Below are positions 34,847 to 45,690 of a DNA stretch of 64,000 nucleotides, piece by piece (the stretch's first letter is position 1; every line of letters begins with the position of its first letter). Origin of the DNA: Chelonoidis abingdonii (Eukaryota > Chordata > Testudines > Testudinidae); contig NC_133770.1 of the NCBI RefSeq assembly GCF_003597395.2, forward strand, positions 34,574,696 through 34,638,695, written 5' to 3'. Under the pieces are notes generated by a model. The model did no database searches and was not told the DNA's origin. It saw only the letters and a list, made by a program, of their open reading frames with translations. The position numbers and the translations under genes were made by a program.

Positions 34847-35740
34847 ATAAAAAGTTGTACAGAGAGTTGTTTGTGGAATGCAAAATAAATCAGTGAGTGA
34901 AGACTGTCCCTCAGTAATTGAGAATTTAGAATAGGTTGTCCATTTGGAAAATACAGTCCATTAGTACTATAATGACATTGGATCCAAGTTGAGGCAGTAA
35001 ACTGTTGCTGCCCAGAGACAACGCTAATATATTTACTTAGCTTTTGTCCCCTCAAATATTTTTGTTTTTAAAAACTTTCTCTGTTTCCTAGGAAATCCCC
35101 CTTTTCCACAGTGTGTGTAAATCTTTCGCAAATGTAACATGATTCAAGCTGTGTGCTAAAATCTGAAGAAGAATACAGCTTGCATGCTCTGAACAGAGTG
35201 GGAGACACCTGAGATGGCTCTCTGTTCAATTATGCAAGAATCTCAGTTATGTGCTGCAAAAGCATCAGTGTCAGGAGGTGAAGAGGGCCACAACAGTATG
35301 TATCCAGATAACAACAAACACAAGAGGGGGAGTTCTCAAACTCTGTCATAAGACTGACCACACATGTCAATAAAGAAACTGTCTCAGATCTATTACACTT
35401 CCTGTTTGTAATCACATAACATCCCTCTGTCAACGACAACAATTGCCGACATGGAAAAATAATATTAGGAAAATATATAATGCATTTTTAGCTATCTTTA
35501 AATGCAATTTAGCAAGTGAAAATAAAGGAGGTGTTAGCACCACACTACCAGCTAGTTTTCTCTGTAGGCCACCAGCAAGTGGTCTGTGGATCACCACTGG
35601 GTTGTCCAGATAAGCAGCTCTTGGCCCTGGTTTGGTAGATTTCTAACCTATCCAGAGGAAAGGAGAAAATCCCACCAGCTCCACCATAAGTCATTTTAAA
35701 GTTACTTTGTGAGTTGGCATGGAAGGACAGTTTCCCACAT
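34847..35740. other. Unassigned sequence
   Basis: No gene or named repeat. A poly-pyrimidine/intron-like 'ctctgtttcctag' occurs at about 35079, but there is no associated coding exon. Confidence 0.4.
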
Positions 35741-36792
35741 AGGATTGCCAACTTTGTACTTACACAAACCCAAACACCCTTGTCCTGCCCCTCTTCAGAG
35801 GCCCTGCCCCTGATCACTCCATCTCCACTCCCTCTGTCACTAGCTCTCCCCACCCTCACTCACTCGCTCATTTTTGCTGGGCTGGCTCAGGGGGTTAGGG
35901 TGTGAGAAGGAGTGAAGTAGGGCTCCGGCTGGGGGTGTGGGCTCTGGAATGGGGCCAGAAATGAGGACTTCAGGGTGCGGGAGGGGTCGCCGGACTTAGG
36001 CAGTGGTCAGAGCTCCAGCCGGCGGTGTGGCTCTGGGCTAGGGCCACGGTTAAACGGTTTGGGGTGCAGGAGGGGACTCTGGGCTGGGAGGTGTAGTCGA
36101 GGGGCTTGGAGTATGGGAGTGGGCTCCATACTGAGACAAGAGTTGGGGCTCTGGGCTTGGGGTGTGGGTTCTAGTGTGGGGCCAGAAAGGAGGGTTTCGG
36201 GGTGTGGGAGAGTGCTCCATGCTGGGGCTGGGGTTGTGTGGGGGGTGTGAGGGCTCCAGCTGGGGATGCAGGCTCAGCTATGGGGCTGGGGATGAGGGAT
36301 TTGGGGTTCAGGAGAGGGCTCTGGAATAGGGCTGAGGGGTTCAGCATGTAGGAGGGGGCTCCAGGCAGGTGTGCGGGGCAGTGTGAGGGCTCCAGCTGGG
36401 GGTGCAGGCTCTGGGCTGGGGATGAGCGGTTTGAGGTGCAGGAGGGTGGTCTGGGCTGGGACTGAGAGGTTCAGAGTGTGGGAGGGGAATCAGGGCTGGG
36501 GCAGGGGTTGGGGCGCAAGAGGGGGTCAGGGGTGCAGGCTTTGGGTGGTGCTCTTCTAAAGCAGCTCCCAGAAGCAGTGGCATCTCCTCTCTCCGGCTAC
36601 TACACTGAGATGTTGCCAGGCATGCCGCTGCTTCCAGGAGCCATGCAGAGCCACGGCAGGCAAGGGAACCTGTCTTAGCCCTGCTGCACCACCGATCGGA
36701 CTTTTAACAGCCTGGTCAGTGTTGCTGACTGGAGCTCCTAAGGTCCCTTTTTGAGCAGATGTTCGGGTCAAAAACTGGACACCTGGCAACCT
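35741..36792. mobile_element. TIR element with an internal G-rich minisatellite
   Basis: The left end is AGGATTGCCAACTTTG and the right end ...CACCTGGCAACCT, whose complement AGGTTGCCAGGTG pairs with the left end. Between them lies a G-rich tandem repeat (about 35900-36560; units with 'gggctctgggctgggg', 'ggggtgcaggaggg'). The element type is an otherwise coding-free DNA transposon. A truncated second copy begins at 40121. The Gly- or Pro-rich frames inside are repeat translations. Confidence 0.7.
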
Positions 36793-37599
36793 ATTCCCAC
36801 ATCTCTATGTTAGTTCTTGTATTTTTCCACAAGTGAAACCACAGTCCCTGCAGGAGTTACTCCAGCAGAACCTCAGACCAGAATAACTCACTTCCCCCGC
36901 ATTCTCTTACTAAGAGGAAGATCAAGGGCCAGATTTTCTAAAGTAGATGTAGATAGACACCTACTGTGATTTTCACAAGAAAGTGAGCAAATTAGGTGCC
37001 TAGTTCCCATTCAGATCAATGGGAGTTAGGCATCTAACCTTGTGATAAATGACGTCAAGGTAGTTCCCATTTATGGACATCCAGCCAGCCAGCTAGCTAC
37101 GTAAGCAGAGTCAGGATGAGCTGTACCTTGACATTTGGTGGTGAATTATGGCAAGTGTGGAAAAGAATTTCAGAGGCTGATTGTGTTTGCCTAGGCACAC
37201 TCACCCCACCTAGCATAGCCCACGGCAGCATAAAATGGTTACTTTCACAGTTGTGGGATTCCCAATTTCTTTGTTATTGGGGCAGGAGGAATAAAGCATT
37301 GTCACCCTGATTAAATAAATGAGGAACTATGAAACTGTTTTATGATAAAGGTTTCACCATCAACTAAATACCACTTGCTAGACAAGGGACATGGGTTCCA
37401 AAACCCAGTGAATGGAGAGAGGCTGGGGACAGGTATCTGTACCTGGTGGCGTGGGCTCCTTGTGTGAGCCAGAAGCATCAACTGCACCTACTCCTCTCTC
37501 CACTGTTGAATATCAGAGCTGATTTTTGATTCCCTTAAGAATCTATATACAGGTTACTGAACTGAACTCACTTTAGGCTAATGGTGCACCAGCACTGGG
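36793..37599. other. Unassigned sequence
   Basis: No gene. Short frames only. Confidence 0.4.
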
Positions 37600-39447
37600 G
37601 CTCCCCTACTATAAGCTGAAATCACTAAAGAGCTAAAATTATTGAGCTGAGAGCACTGAGTACTGTGCTAATTAGTGGAGGAGCCTGAAGCTATAGTGTG
37701 GAGCAGAACAGCTGGCAGAGCGGAGCGGAGCAGTTTGTGGGGACACAGAGCGAGTGGAGCCGAGCAGTTTGTGGGGACGGCTGGAGCGGATCACAGGACA
37801 GCTGGTGGAGCAGAGCAGCTGGCAGAGCGGAGCAGTTGTGGGACGGTTGGAGTGGCCCACGGAGCGAGCGGAGTCGAGCAGTTTGCGGGGATGGCTGGAG
37901 CAGATCACGGGATGGCTGGTGGAGCAGAGCAGCTGGTGAGTGGAGTGGAGAGTTTGCAGGGGACGCTGGAGGAGCAGAGTAGAGTGGCTGTAGAGTGGGT
38001 AGCGTCTGTGGATAAGGGATAGAAGGAGAACCCCACGGAGAGGCTGGGCAGTTGGCCCTTGACCACGTAAGGTGCCCCTTCTTACCCGGCTGTGCTGGGG
38101 ACCTCGCAGACAGACTCTCGAAACTCTGGGCTCACTGGACCCTGGACAGGACTTATGTGGTTGCGGGACTTTGGGATGTGGGTGATCTTTTGGGCTATGC
38201 TGACTCTACGGAACATTGCGGTATTGGACTTGAAGTCCTGCGGGTAATTGGAGGTTGTTGGACTCAAGAGCCATGGAAGACATTGCCCAATTTTCTGGGT
38301 TGGTCTTTGCTCTGGTTTGGTCTATGAACTCTAGCTGAGAGTTTTCCAATTTAATGCTTGTTGTTATCTCATGTCATAACATTTTGTGCTACACTGAGAC
38401 TTTTGTGCTTGTGAGAGGGAAAGTATTGCCTCTTCGAGGTGCCCAGGGTGTATGAAGATTTTTCCCAGGTCACTGGGTGGGGGCTCGAGCTGGTTTTGCA
38501 TTACGCTGTAGGGAAGGGACCCCTATGTATCGAACCCGGCCCTTGCTGCTATCAATTCGGCCTGGAAGAAGGGTTACAGCTATAAAATTCCTCTTAGTAG
38601 CTGTTCTCTACTTGCTTTACCTGTAAAGGGTTAACAGCCCACAGCTAAAAGAAAAGGAATAGGGTATTGGACCAAGAGGGCCAATGGGAAGGTAGAACTT
38701 TTTAAAATTGGGGTAAAAAACCTTTCCTTTTGTCTGTTGTTCTCTGGAGGAGGAGACTCAGAGCAGCAATGCTATAAGCAGGAATGCTATGTAAGGCTTG
38801 AATCAGGTAAGAAAATTCATCAGCTCATACCTAGAATTACTTATTTGAAACCCCCCCAAACATGTAAGTAAATTAGGGATGTTTAGCTAGATGTGATCAG
38901 TTTTATTTCTTTATTTTTGCTTGTGGATCTCCTCTGTGCTAACCCCAGATGCTTTTGTTTGCTTGCAACCTTTAAGCTGAACCCCCCAGCAAACTATTTT
39001 GGCTGTTTGATTTTTGTAATTGTTTCTTTTAGATCTAGCAAAAAGCCTAAGTTCCAAGTGTATTTTTTTCCTTTCTGTTTTTAATAAAATAATTTACCTT
39101 TTTTAAGAACAGGATTGGATTTTTGTTGTCCTAAAAGGTTTATAAATGTTGTTTGATTAGCTAGTAGCTACAGCTAATGTCCTTTGTTTTCTCTCTCAGC
39201 TGTTCCCCGGAGGGGGGTGAAAGGGATTGAGGGTACCCCACAGGGAGGAATTCCCAACTGCTCCTTCCTGGGTTCAAAGGTGTTTTTGCATTTGGGTGGT
39301 GGCAGCGTTTACCAAGACAAGGTCAGAGAAAAGCTGTAACCTTGGGAGTGTAATACAAGCCTGGAATAGCCAGTATTCATTTTTAAAATCCTTGCGGTCC
39401 TCCACCTTCTGCACTAGAAGTGCCAGAGTGAGGATTCAGCCTTGACA
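37600..39447 (+). mobile_element. LTR-like element, plus-strand copy, with internal minisatellite
   Basis: The left part (37680-37980) is a degenerate tandem repeat with 'ggagcagagcagctggcaga' and 'cagtttgtggggacggctgg' units. It continues with 'gagaggctgggcagttggcc', 'gggctcgagctggttttgca' and 'aataaaataatttacctttt' (about 39083), a plausible polyadenylation region. It ends 'gaggattcagccttgaca'. The first kilobase reappears inverted at 40827-41960. The order and composition resemble sauropsid endogenous-retrovirus LTRs, but no TSD or retroviral genes were found. Confidence 0.55.
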
Positions 39448-40120
39448 AACCTGTTTAGGTACTTTTCAAAATCCTATTAGGTGCTAGATTAGATTCAGTA
39501 TTGCAATGCCTACCTTTTGGTACTCTGCCATCCAGGGGAAACTACAGCCTCAAGACAGGTACCCAGACTTTTTATACAATGCATTAAGAGAGTTAGGTGC
39601 CAGAAATGGACTACACCAAAGCCAACATGCTGAGTGGGGCAATGCCTAGACTAGGCAATAGGAAATGTTGGGGAGAGGGGTGTGGCCTAATCCCTGACCC
39701 TCAAAGGAGTTAGGTGCCAAACTCCAGGTGAGAGGGAGGTGTCTATCTCCATTTGGGATTCACAGCTATTGAACCCTCCCCTGGAGGTAGGTGGTTAAGA
39801 TAAGTCAGCCCTTTCTCACAATAGCCCTGTTGTTAGAACACTCAGCCAGATAAATATTAATTGGTACGTGGTCACAAGCTTGCCAATGGCAGATTTAACA
39901 AACAGCAAGATGAGCAAATGTTGGTTGTTGGTCCACACCCACATCCCAGTCTGCTTCTCCCATCCACCAGTGACAGAAGAACAAAAAGATGGGCCCCAGT
40001 GCAGGTTTTGATTGTGGGCCTTCATGTGACAACACATGTCCCACTTTCAAATAAACTCTCACTTCCTGTAACCCCCCACTCATCCCTGCTCCCGTGTTCT
40101 CCCCTCCCCCCACAGCTCTA
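39448..40120. other. Unassigned sequence
   Basis: No gene or nameable repeat. Confidence 0.4.
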
Positions 40121-40372
40121 GCATTGCCAACTTTCTAATGGTACAAAACTGAACACCCCTTCCCTACCCCTTTTCCAAGGCCCTGTCTCTGCCCTGCTGC
40201 CTCTCAGAGGCCCAGCCCCCGCTCGCTCCATTCCCCCTCACTTGTTCTCCACCATCCTTTTTCACTTTCACTGGGCTGGCGTACGGGGGTGAGGGCTCTG
40301 GGTGGGGCCAGAAATGAGGAGTTCAGGATGTGGGAGGGGGCTCTGGGCTGGGGAAGAGGGTTGGGATGTGTG
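40121..40372. mobile_element. Second copy of the TIR/minisatellite element, truncated by gap
   Basis: 'gcattgccaactttctaatg', 'aaaactgaacaccccttccc', 'tttcactgggctggcg', 'ggggccagaaatgaggagtt' and 'ctctgggctgggg' follow the order of 35741-36792. The sequence breaks at the 25-N gap exactly inside the G-rich repeat, the part hardest to assemble. Confidence 0.75.
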
Positions 40373-40397
40373 NNNNNNNNNNNNNNNNNNNNNNNNN
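40373..40397. other. Assembly gap, 25 N
   Basis: 25 N inside a G-rich minisatellite. Confidence 1.
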
Positions 40398-40826
40398 GTG
40401 CGCAAAGGCAGCATGCGGAGCCTACCTGACTGCCCAATTATGGGCATGCAGGAGGACACCTGTAACCACTACCCAGAGTCCATTTTCATACATCATGCTC
40501 TCCAGGTCCAGGCCCTTGCACCAGTGTGCTGTCACTAGAGCTATCGGACCACTGCCCCCACCAAAGCCAGATGGCTGGTTGTGGAGAGCCAAGCCCATGA
40601 AGAGAACCACTACAGAGACATCTACCAGGCTCAACATACAGAATAAGTAGAAAGGGATCAGAAGCGCTTATAGATCTGTGCTTACCGGCTCCTATTGCTA
40701 CTCCCCATTCGAATTTGCCTCTAGACCATAAGCCAACGCCTCCCTCAATCTCAGCGCCGTCCCGCAGAGGTTCACACTGATGCCAGCCAAGAGGCCCCCT
40801 AACAAGGGTCACAGATACAACTTAGG
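40398..40826 (-). other. Sequence with an unrecognised hydrophobic minus-strand frame
   Basis: A 71-codon minus-strand frame (40422-40637) has a hydrophobic N-terminal stretch (M-L-S-L-V-D-V-S-V-V-V-L-F-M) and a second hydrophobic patch near the C-terminus (G-L-W-V-V-V-T-G-V-L-L). It overlaps a 108-codon frame (40486-40812) in another phase. It lies next to the inverted LTR-like block, so it might be internal sequence of that element. I do not recognise the protein. Confidence 0.25.
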
Positions 40827-41960
40827 TGAGTGTCCCTATCCGCAACCTACAACGCATGGCAAGGAACCTCCGTAATGCCCAAAACCAAGCTCGAGCCCCA
40901 CCCCAGTACCTTTATGGGAAAATCTTACATACACCCCTTGGGCACCTCGAAGACTGCCACGAATAGCTTCCCTCGTCACAAGCCACCACTGACAGGCTCC
41001 AGTTGTTAGCAGACGAAATGTTATACCATGAGCATAAACAACAAGCTATTATATCTTGGGGAAAACTATCTCAGGCTAGAGTTCATATAGAACCAAACCA
41101 CGGGATGAGCAAAAGACCACCCCAGGAATTGGCATTCCTTTCCATGGGCTCTTGAGTTCCCAACAACCTCCCAAATACTCCCAAGACTTTCAAAGGTCCA
41201 ATACTCCCCAAATGGTCGTAGAGTCCAGCATACCCAAAGATCTACCCTCACCCTAAAGTCCCAAAAACAGTTCCTCGGCAAACCCCATTACAAGTCCCTG
41301 TCTTCCGGCCATGTCAAGCGCGCAGCCCTCCATTTCTAGATAACAGAGTTCGAGAGGGTCCTGTCTGCAGAGGTCCGTCCTCACCGCCCTGGGGTAGAAA
41401 GGGGGCACCTAGTAAACGTGACAGTCAAGGAGCACTTGCCCAGCCTCTCCGTTGTTCTCCTTTCTACCTTCTCCACCTCAAACACTCCAACTCCTAACAG
41501 CACTCTACGCGCTCCTCCAGCGTCTCCCGCAAATACTCCACTTCTCAACCCTCCACCAGTGTGCTTCTCGCTTCCTAACCAGCCATCCCGTGATCCTGCT
41601 CCATGGCCCATCCCCGGCAAACTGCTCGACTCTTTCCCGGCCTCGCTCGGGGCCACTCTCCAACGTACCACAACTGCCTACGCTCTGCCAGACTAGCTTC
41701 CTGTACCTCCACAGGTCTTTCCTGTGATCCGCATTTCCAGCCATGTGCCCCACAAAACTGCTCGGCTCCCTCGCCTCCAGCTGATGTCGTGCCCCAACCA
41801 AATAACTGGCCCTCCGCTCCGGCGCTCCTGCCAGGCTGGTTCTGGCTCCACACTATAGCTCAGGCTCCTCCCACTAATGCACAGTTCCCAGTGCTCTCAG
41901 CTAGCGAATAATTTATAGCCTCCTTTATGATACTGAGCTTATGATGTAGTGGTACCCCGA
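40827..41960 (-). mobile_element. LTR-like element, minus-strand partial copy
   Basis: The reverse complement reproduces the order of 37600-38540: 'ctgagagcactgggaactgt', 'gtggaggagcctgagctata'-like text, the 'gagcagtttgccggggatgg' minisatellite units, 'gagaggctgggcaagtgctc', and 'ggggctcgagcttggttttg'. It lacks the last 0.9 kb of the plus copy. Multiple frames at 41381-41911 on both strands are translations of the minisatellite and are not genes. Confidence 0.7.
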
Positions 41961-42228
41961 GTTGCTGGTACGTGTTCACCATTAGCCGAAAGTCGAGTTC
42001 AGTTCCAGTTAACTGTAATCTGAGTATTTCTCACAAGGAGAATCGAACAAGTCGAGGCGTGGCTGATTAGCGTGTGTCCAGTATGCCGTGAGTTGGAGGT
42101 GTTGGTCGTGACAGTAGCGCACGTTGGTGGCATTTGTGCCGCGGGTTTTGCGAGAGAGAGTGGTAAGATTGTGGCCAGTTGGATGTGTGCTTCTGGCTCC
42201 ACCAAAGCCGAAGAGCCGAGGGGGCGCA
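41961..42228. other. Unassigned sequence
   Basis: No recognisable gene. The reading frames here are short and lack motifs. Confidence 0.35.
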
Positions 42229-42341
42229 AGGTCCCGATTTTATAGGGACAGTCCTGTAGTTAGGCCCCTATATAAGACAAGCCTCAACTATTACCCCCTA
42301 ACCCTTCCTGATTATTTCAGCCTTGCTATCTGGTCACCCCA
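42229..42341. mobile_element. Partial MITE ending in CTATCTGGTCACCCC
   Basis: 'gtcccgattttatagggaca', 'cctatataagac', 'tattaccccctaaccc' and 'gctatctggtcacccc' are the ordered interior and right end of a common sauropsid MITE. The matching left terminus (GGGTGACCAGAT type) is missing. Confidence 0.7.
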
Positions 42342-42843
42342 TCAATGCTGAAGGGGCTGCTGTTTGGGGAAATGTAGCCTTGTTCCAAGTTCTGTAATGA
42401 ACTTGAAAGGAGCAAAACCAAAGGCTGCATAGATAAGCAAGTCAACAATGAAGCAGTCAAGCAATCCTTCCTGCTGAAATAGGTTTTGATGTTCCCACCT
42501 GTTAAAATCACTTTCAAGATTCAGTTTTATCACCAGAGTGATTGCATATGCCAGTACAGATGGTCCTTGCCAGTCCATTCAAAGTGATAGGCCAAGATGG
42601 GCAGTTTTGTAGGGGTGGGGGAAAGGAACGCTTCCCCCCCCCAATCTTTATTTTGCAGAATGAAAAATGCACCACATGAAGATGGGCATGTCAAGTGGCC
42701 TAGCCTACTCATATCTGGAGAGCAACAACTGTGGCATTTACTTGAGCATCAATAAACTACTTGCCATATATAATACAATCTTTGTGCAATTTATCCGTGA
42801 CACCAAGAGAATGAAATAATTGAGCAAAATGATTACCAATTAA
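42342..42843. other. Unassigned sequence
   Basis: No gene or named repeat. Confidence 0.4.
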
Positions 42844-42912
42844 CAGGTTTCAAAGTGGCAGCCTTGTTAGTCTGTATCTGCAAAAACAACATGAGTACTT
42901 GTGGCACCTTAG
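42844..42912. repeat. Partial arm of the fold-back repeat family
   Basis: 'caggtttcaaagtggcagcc', 'ttgttagtctgtatctgcaa' and 'gagtacttgtggcaccttag' form the outer part of a family related to 6921-7138. The hammerhead-like core is absent. Confidence 0.65.
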
Positions 42913-43929
42913 AACAGTCTTTTAGCACTAGAAACCAGGAAGCACATACACCAGTCCTCTTCAGATGTAGATGTCTGCTAGGGTACTGTGTATACCATAA
43001 GCTTAAAGGGAAGATCTACAGATGCTGCAAGCACAAGGCTCTATGGCTTTAAACCATAGCAGGTTTCCAAAAAACAATTGCACATTTTGAGTAATGCATA
43101 ATTCCTTTCTTAGGGATGCCAGAAGCTAAAGAGGGCTAATACTCTATACATAATCGCTTTGTCAATTCCTCACCATTGTGTCCTGCTTTGACACCAAGTG
43201 GTGGGACCTTCTAACACCTATGGAGGATGAGAAACCCCGGTGGGCCACATCCACACAATATATATACTACTTGTATGGCTCTGAGGATTTCACATGGACC
43301 ACAACTGTGTGCTGATTGGGCTGCAAGCAGCTCACAGGTTGAGAACCACTGGGTTAGAGCTTGCCCTCCAGCTCAGCTAAGGTGGAGGGAATGTACCCTA
43401 GAATAAGCCAGCACCTTATGTATGCGTTTATGGAAAAAAAGATTGACTAAACTAGAAGCCCTTGGGGGAAAAAACATTGTGCAAAGCTCCTCCTCAGCTT
43501 CAGAGAAAAATTGAATTGAAGAAGTGCTGGTTAAATGTGAAATATGGCTTGAAAATAGCTTCTTAGACTAGAAGTGCAGTTAAGGGTGGCTATAAGTACT
43601 AAGAACAAAGACCTGTAGGAAGAAGTAAATATGAATCTCTTACTATCCAGTTACAAACCAAAATTTGACAACCGTGATAAAGAAACACCGCCTGACCCAA
43701 TCTCAGACGGGTTGCAGCTGTAGTTTTAGGTTGAATGCCAAGAGATGCGAGTCCGAGACTAGGAAAGAACGAGCAGCGCTTGATGCTCCCGGGCACATTC
43801 AGCAGCACAGAAGTAGAGGCTTCCCCAGAGCACGGTTCAGCGAAGCCTGCTCCCGGGTTGGGGTAAACCGGCTACCTCACCACTCCCTTCCCATAGCTAC
43901 TAGCACAGATCCTACCCTCTCAGACGCTG
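42913..43929. other. Unassigned sequence with a hAT end
   Basis: 43240-43351 ends in 'caggttgagaaccactg', the right terminus of hAT MITEs. The remainder holds no recognised gene. GC content rises towards the CpG island from about 43730. Confidence 0.5.
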
Positions 43930-44720
43930 CTTTCCACCTGGCGTCCCCTGGCTGCAGGTGGGTGGGATAGAGTGGCTTTAAGCACCCAATCCGAGCACCC
44001 CTTTTCTTTACCTTTCCCAGCCAATGAAATAGCTGGCTTTGTTGTGGGGTGGGGGGGGGTAGGAACCAGCTCGCGCCATTCCGCGGCCAATCAGGAGATA
44101 GCATCCTCCTCCCCCCGTCGGCAGCTCTGGGGCTGGGCGCTCCTCCCCCCGGCAGTTCCCCGCCCCTGAGGGGAGGAGGCCCTGTCCGGCTCAGCCCCCG
44201 GCCATTCGAGGCGCGGCGAAGCGGGAGGGGTGGTGGCTGGCTGGCGTGGGATCCTCAGCTAGAGGAGGCTGGAGCCGCGTCTGTTGCGGGCAGAGTGCGG
44301 AGGCCTCGCTGTGCTCAGTGCAGGTGAGAGCCGGCGCTGGAGGCCGAGCCCCGCCGGCCGTTGGGCGCTGCCCCGGTTATTGGGCTGGGGGAGTGATGGC
44401 GGGAGGGGCTGCGAATGTGGAGCTGGCAAAGGGACTGAGACACCCCCCTCCCCCGCGGGGTTTAAGGGTCTGGGGATGCGCGCGGGGGCTTCCCGCGCGT
44501 GGCCCCAGCAAATCGGGTCAGGGACCCGTTTTCGGAGGTGGGGGAGGGAACAGGTGCGTGTGTGGGGACAGAGGGAGGGGCTGCCCCGGGGATGTCCTGA
44601 GGCTGGTGGAGGCTCGGGACCGGGGATGCCTGGAGGGGGTCTGTGGGGGTCGCTGGGGCCGGATGCCCGGGGAGAAGAGCGGTGTCGGGGGGCTGGGGAC
44701 ATCTTGGCAAGGAGGTCTGT
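43930..44720 (+). promoter_or_regulatory. CpG-island promoter
   Basis: A strongly GC- and CpG-rich block (for example 'cgcggcgaagcgggaggg' at about 44211) in an otherwise AT-rich neighbourhood. CCAAT motifs occur at 43986-43990, 44021-44025 and 44087-44091, and a GC box (complement of CCCCGCCCC) at about 44156-44164. No clear TATA box sits at the expected distance. This is the usual make-up of a broadly expressed vertebrate gene promoter. The downstream splice donor at 44324 gives plus-strand transcription. The gene itself cannot be identified from this window. Frames of 82-177 codons here (44246-44779 and others) are long mainly because stops are rare in GC-rich DNA. Confidence 0.75.
44200..44323 (+). 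other. Probable first exon ending at a consensus splice donor
   Basis: 'gtgctcagtgcag' is followed by GTGAGAGCC, with the CAG/GTGAGA junction after 44323, a strong donor match. The start is a guess inside the CpG island. It may be a 5' untranslated exon: the frame through it from an ATG at 44246 would give only about 26 codons before the donor. No downstream coding exon was found before the window end. Confidence 0.45.
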
Positions 44721-45500
44721 GCTGGGCTGGTGTGTCTGAGCTGTTTCGTAACGACTTCAGGGTTGATCAGGCTTGTTAGACGTTAGTTTTAATTTTTTGT
44801 CCTTATGCCCGTAGCTGTCGGTGGTGGGAAAGTAAGAGAGTCACCTGGCTGAGGAGCTGGGGTGTGCGGGGAAGGAGGCTGCTCCTGTGTAGGCTTTACA
44901 TAAGTGGAAATCAAGGCAGAGGTGCTTTTACGGCAGCAGACTGGTACTGGTGTACGGGAGGCAATCTATCGCTAAATCTGGATTTTATTTTTGGTGGTAA
45001 ATGAATGGGAAGAGTGAATCGTCTCAGTGTGGGCTGGTGGGAGGAGACAGGAGGGCTGAGCACCAGGCCCAGTTGTCAGTTTGCTTGCAGGTTAGGGTGA
45101 GGAAGCATCCTTTGATTCCTGATTAGCTGCCCATTAAATTAGTATTTCCAGACAGATATGAAAACCTTGTTTGTCAGGGAGCAGATTCCAAGATGTCACC
45201 AGTAATTCAACATCAGTTTGTTGACATGAGAAGGCAGATGTTACAAGGAAATGCTCCTGTTAGTATTGAGTAGATTGAATGTTTTGTTAGCACAAAGATT
45301 AAATGCTGTTCTACACAGCGAAGTCCATTTTATTTTATACAGTCTTCTTTTTATGAGTGCTTGTTTATCCTTTATTCAAATGATACTTTATATTTTAAAG
45401 TGCCCTAATATGGGGAGAGAGTTGTAATTTGAATACTGCACTAATCTTTGTGTATAACATATTCATACCTAGCTCTTATATCTCAGATTTTCATCCATAG
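44324..45500. other. Presumed 5' part of intron 1
   Basis: GC-rich up to about 44720, then increasingly AT-rich, with no supported exon. Confidence 0.4.
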
Positions 45501-45690
45501 ATAACAAAGTGCTTTGCACACGAGATTAGTGTCATTTCCTCCATTCTACAGATGAGGAAACTTGAGATACTGGGAAGTGAAGGGAGTTGCCCAAGCTCAC
45601 CCAGCAGGCCAGTGGTAGAGTCAGGAATAGAGCTCAGGTCTCCTGAGTTCCAATCCAGTGCTCTCTCCACTAGATTGCATTGTCTCTCCA
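45501..45690 (-). mobile_element. MIR-like SINE
   Basis: 'ctccattctacagatgagga', 'aaggg...ttgcccaagctcac', 'gtcaggaatagagctcaggt' and 'cagtgctctctccactagat' give the reverse-complement order of the MIR/CORE-SINE body. This is an old tRNA-derived SINE. The 75-codon minus-strand frame across it is not a gene. Confidence 0.85.

Noticed and set aside
40422..40637. Claudin-like or other small membrane protein exon
   Set aside because: A G-L-W and two hydrophobic stretches alone are not enough. No claudin signature or splice sites could be confirmed, so I left it as an unrecognised frame.
41381..41911. Cluster of 91-102-codon frames on both strands
   Set aside because: Translations of the minisatellite part of the LTR-like element. 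The inverted copy at 37.7 kb shows the same.
44246..44779. 177-codon frame in the CpG island as a coding exon
   Set aside because: Frames are open on several phases of both strands, as expected in GC-rich DNA, and the frame crosses the splice donor at 44324.
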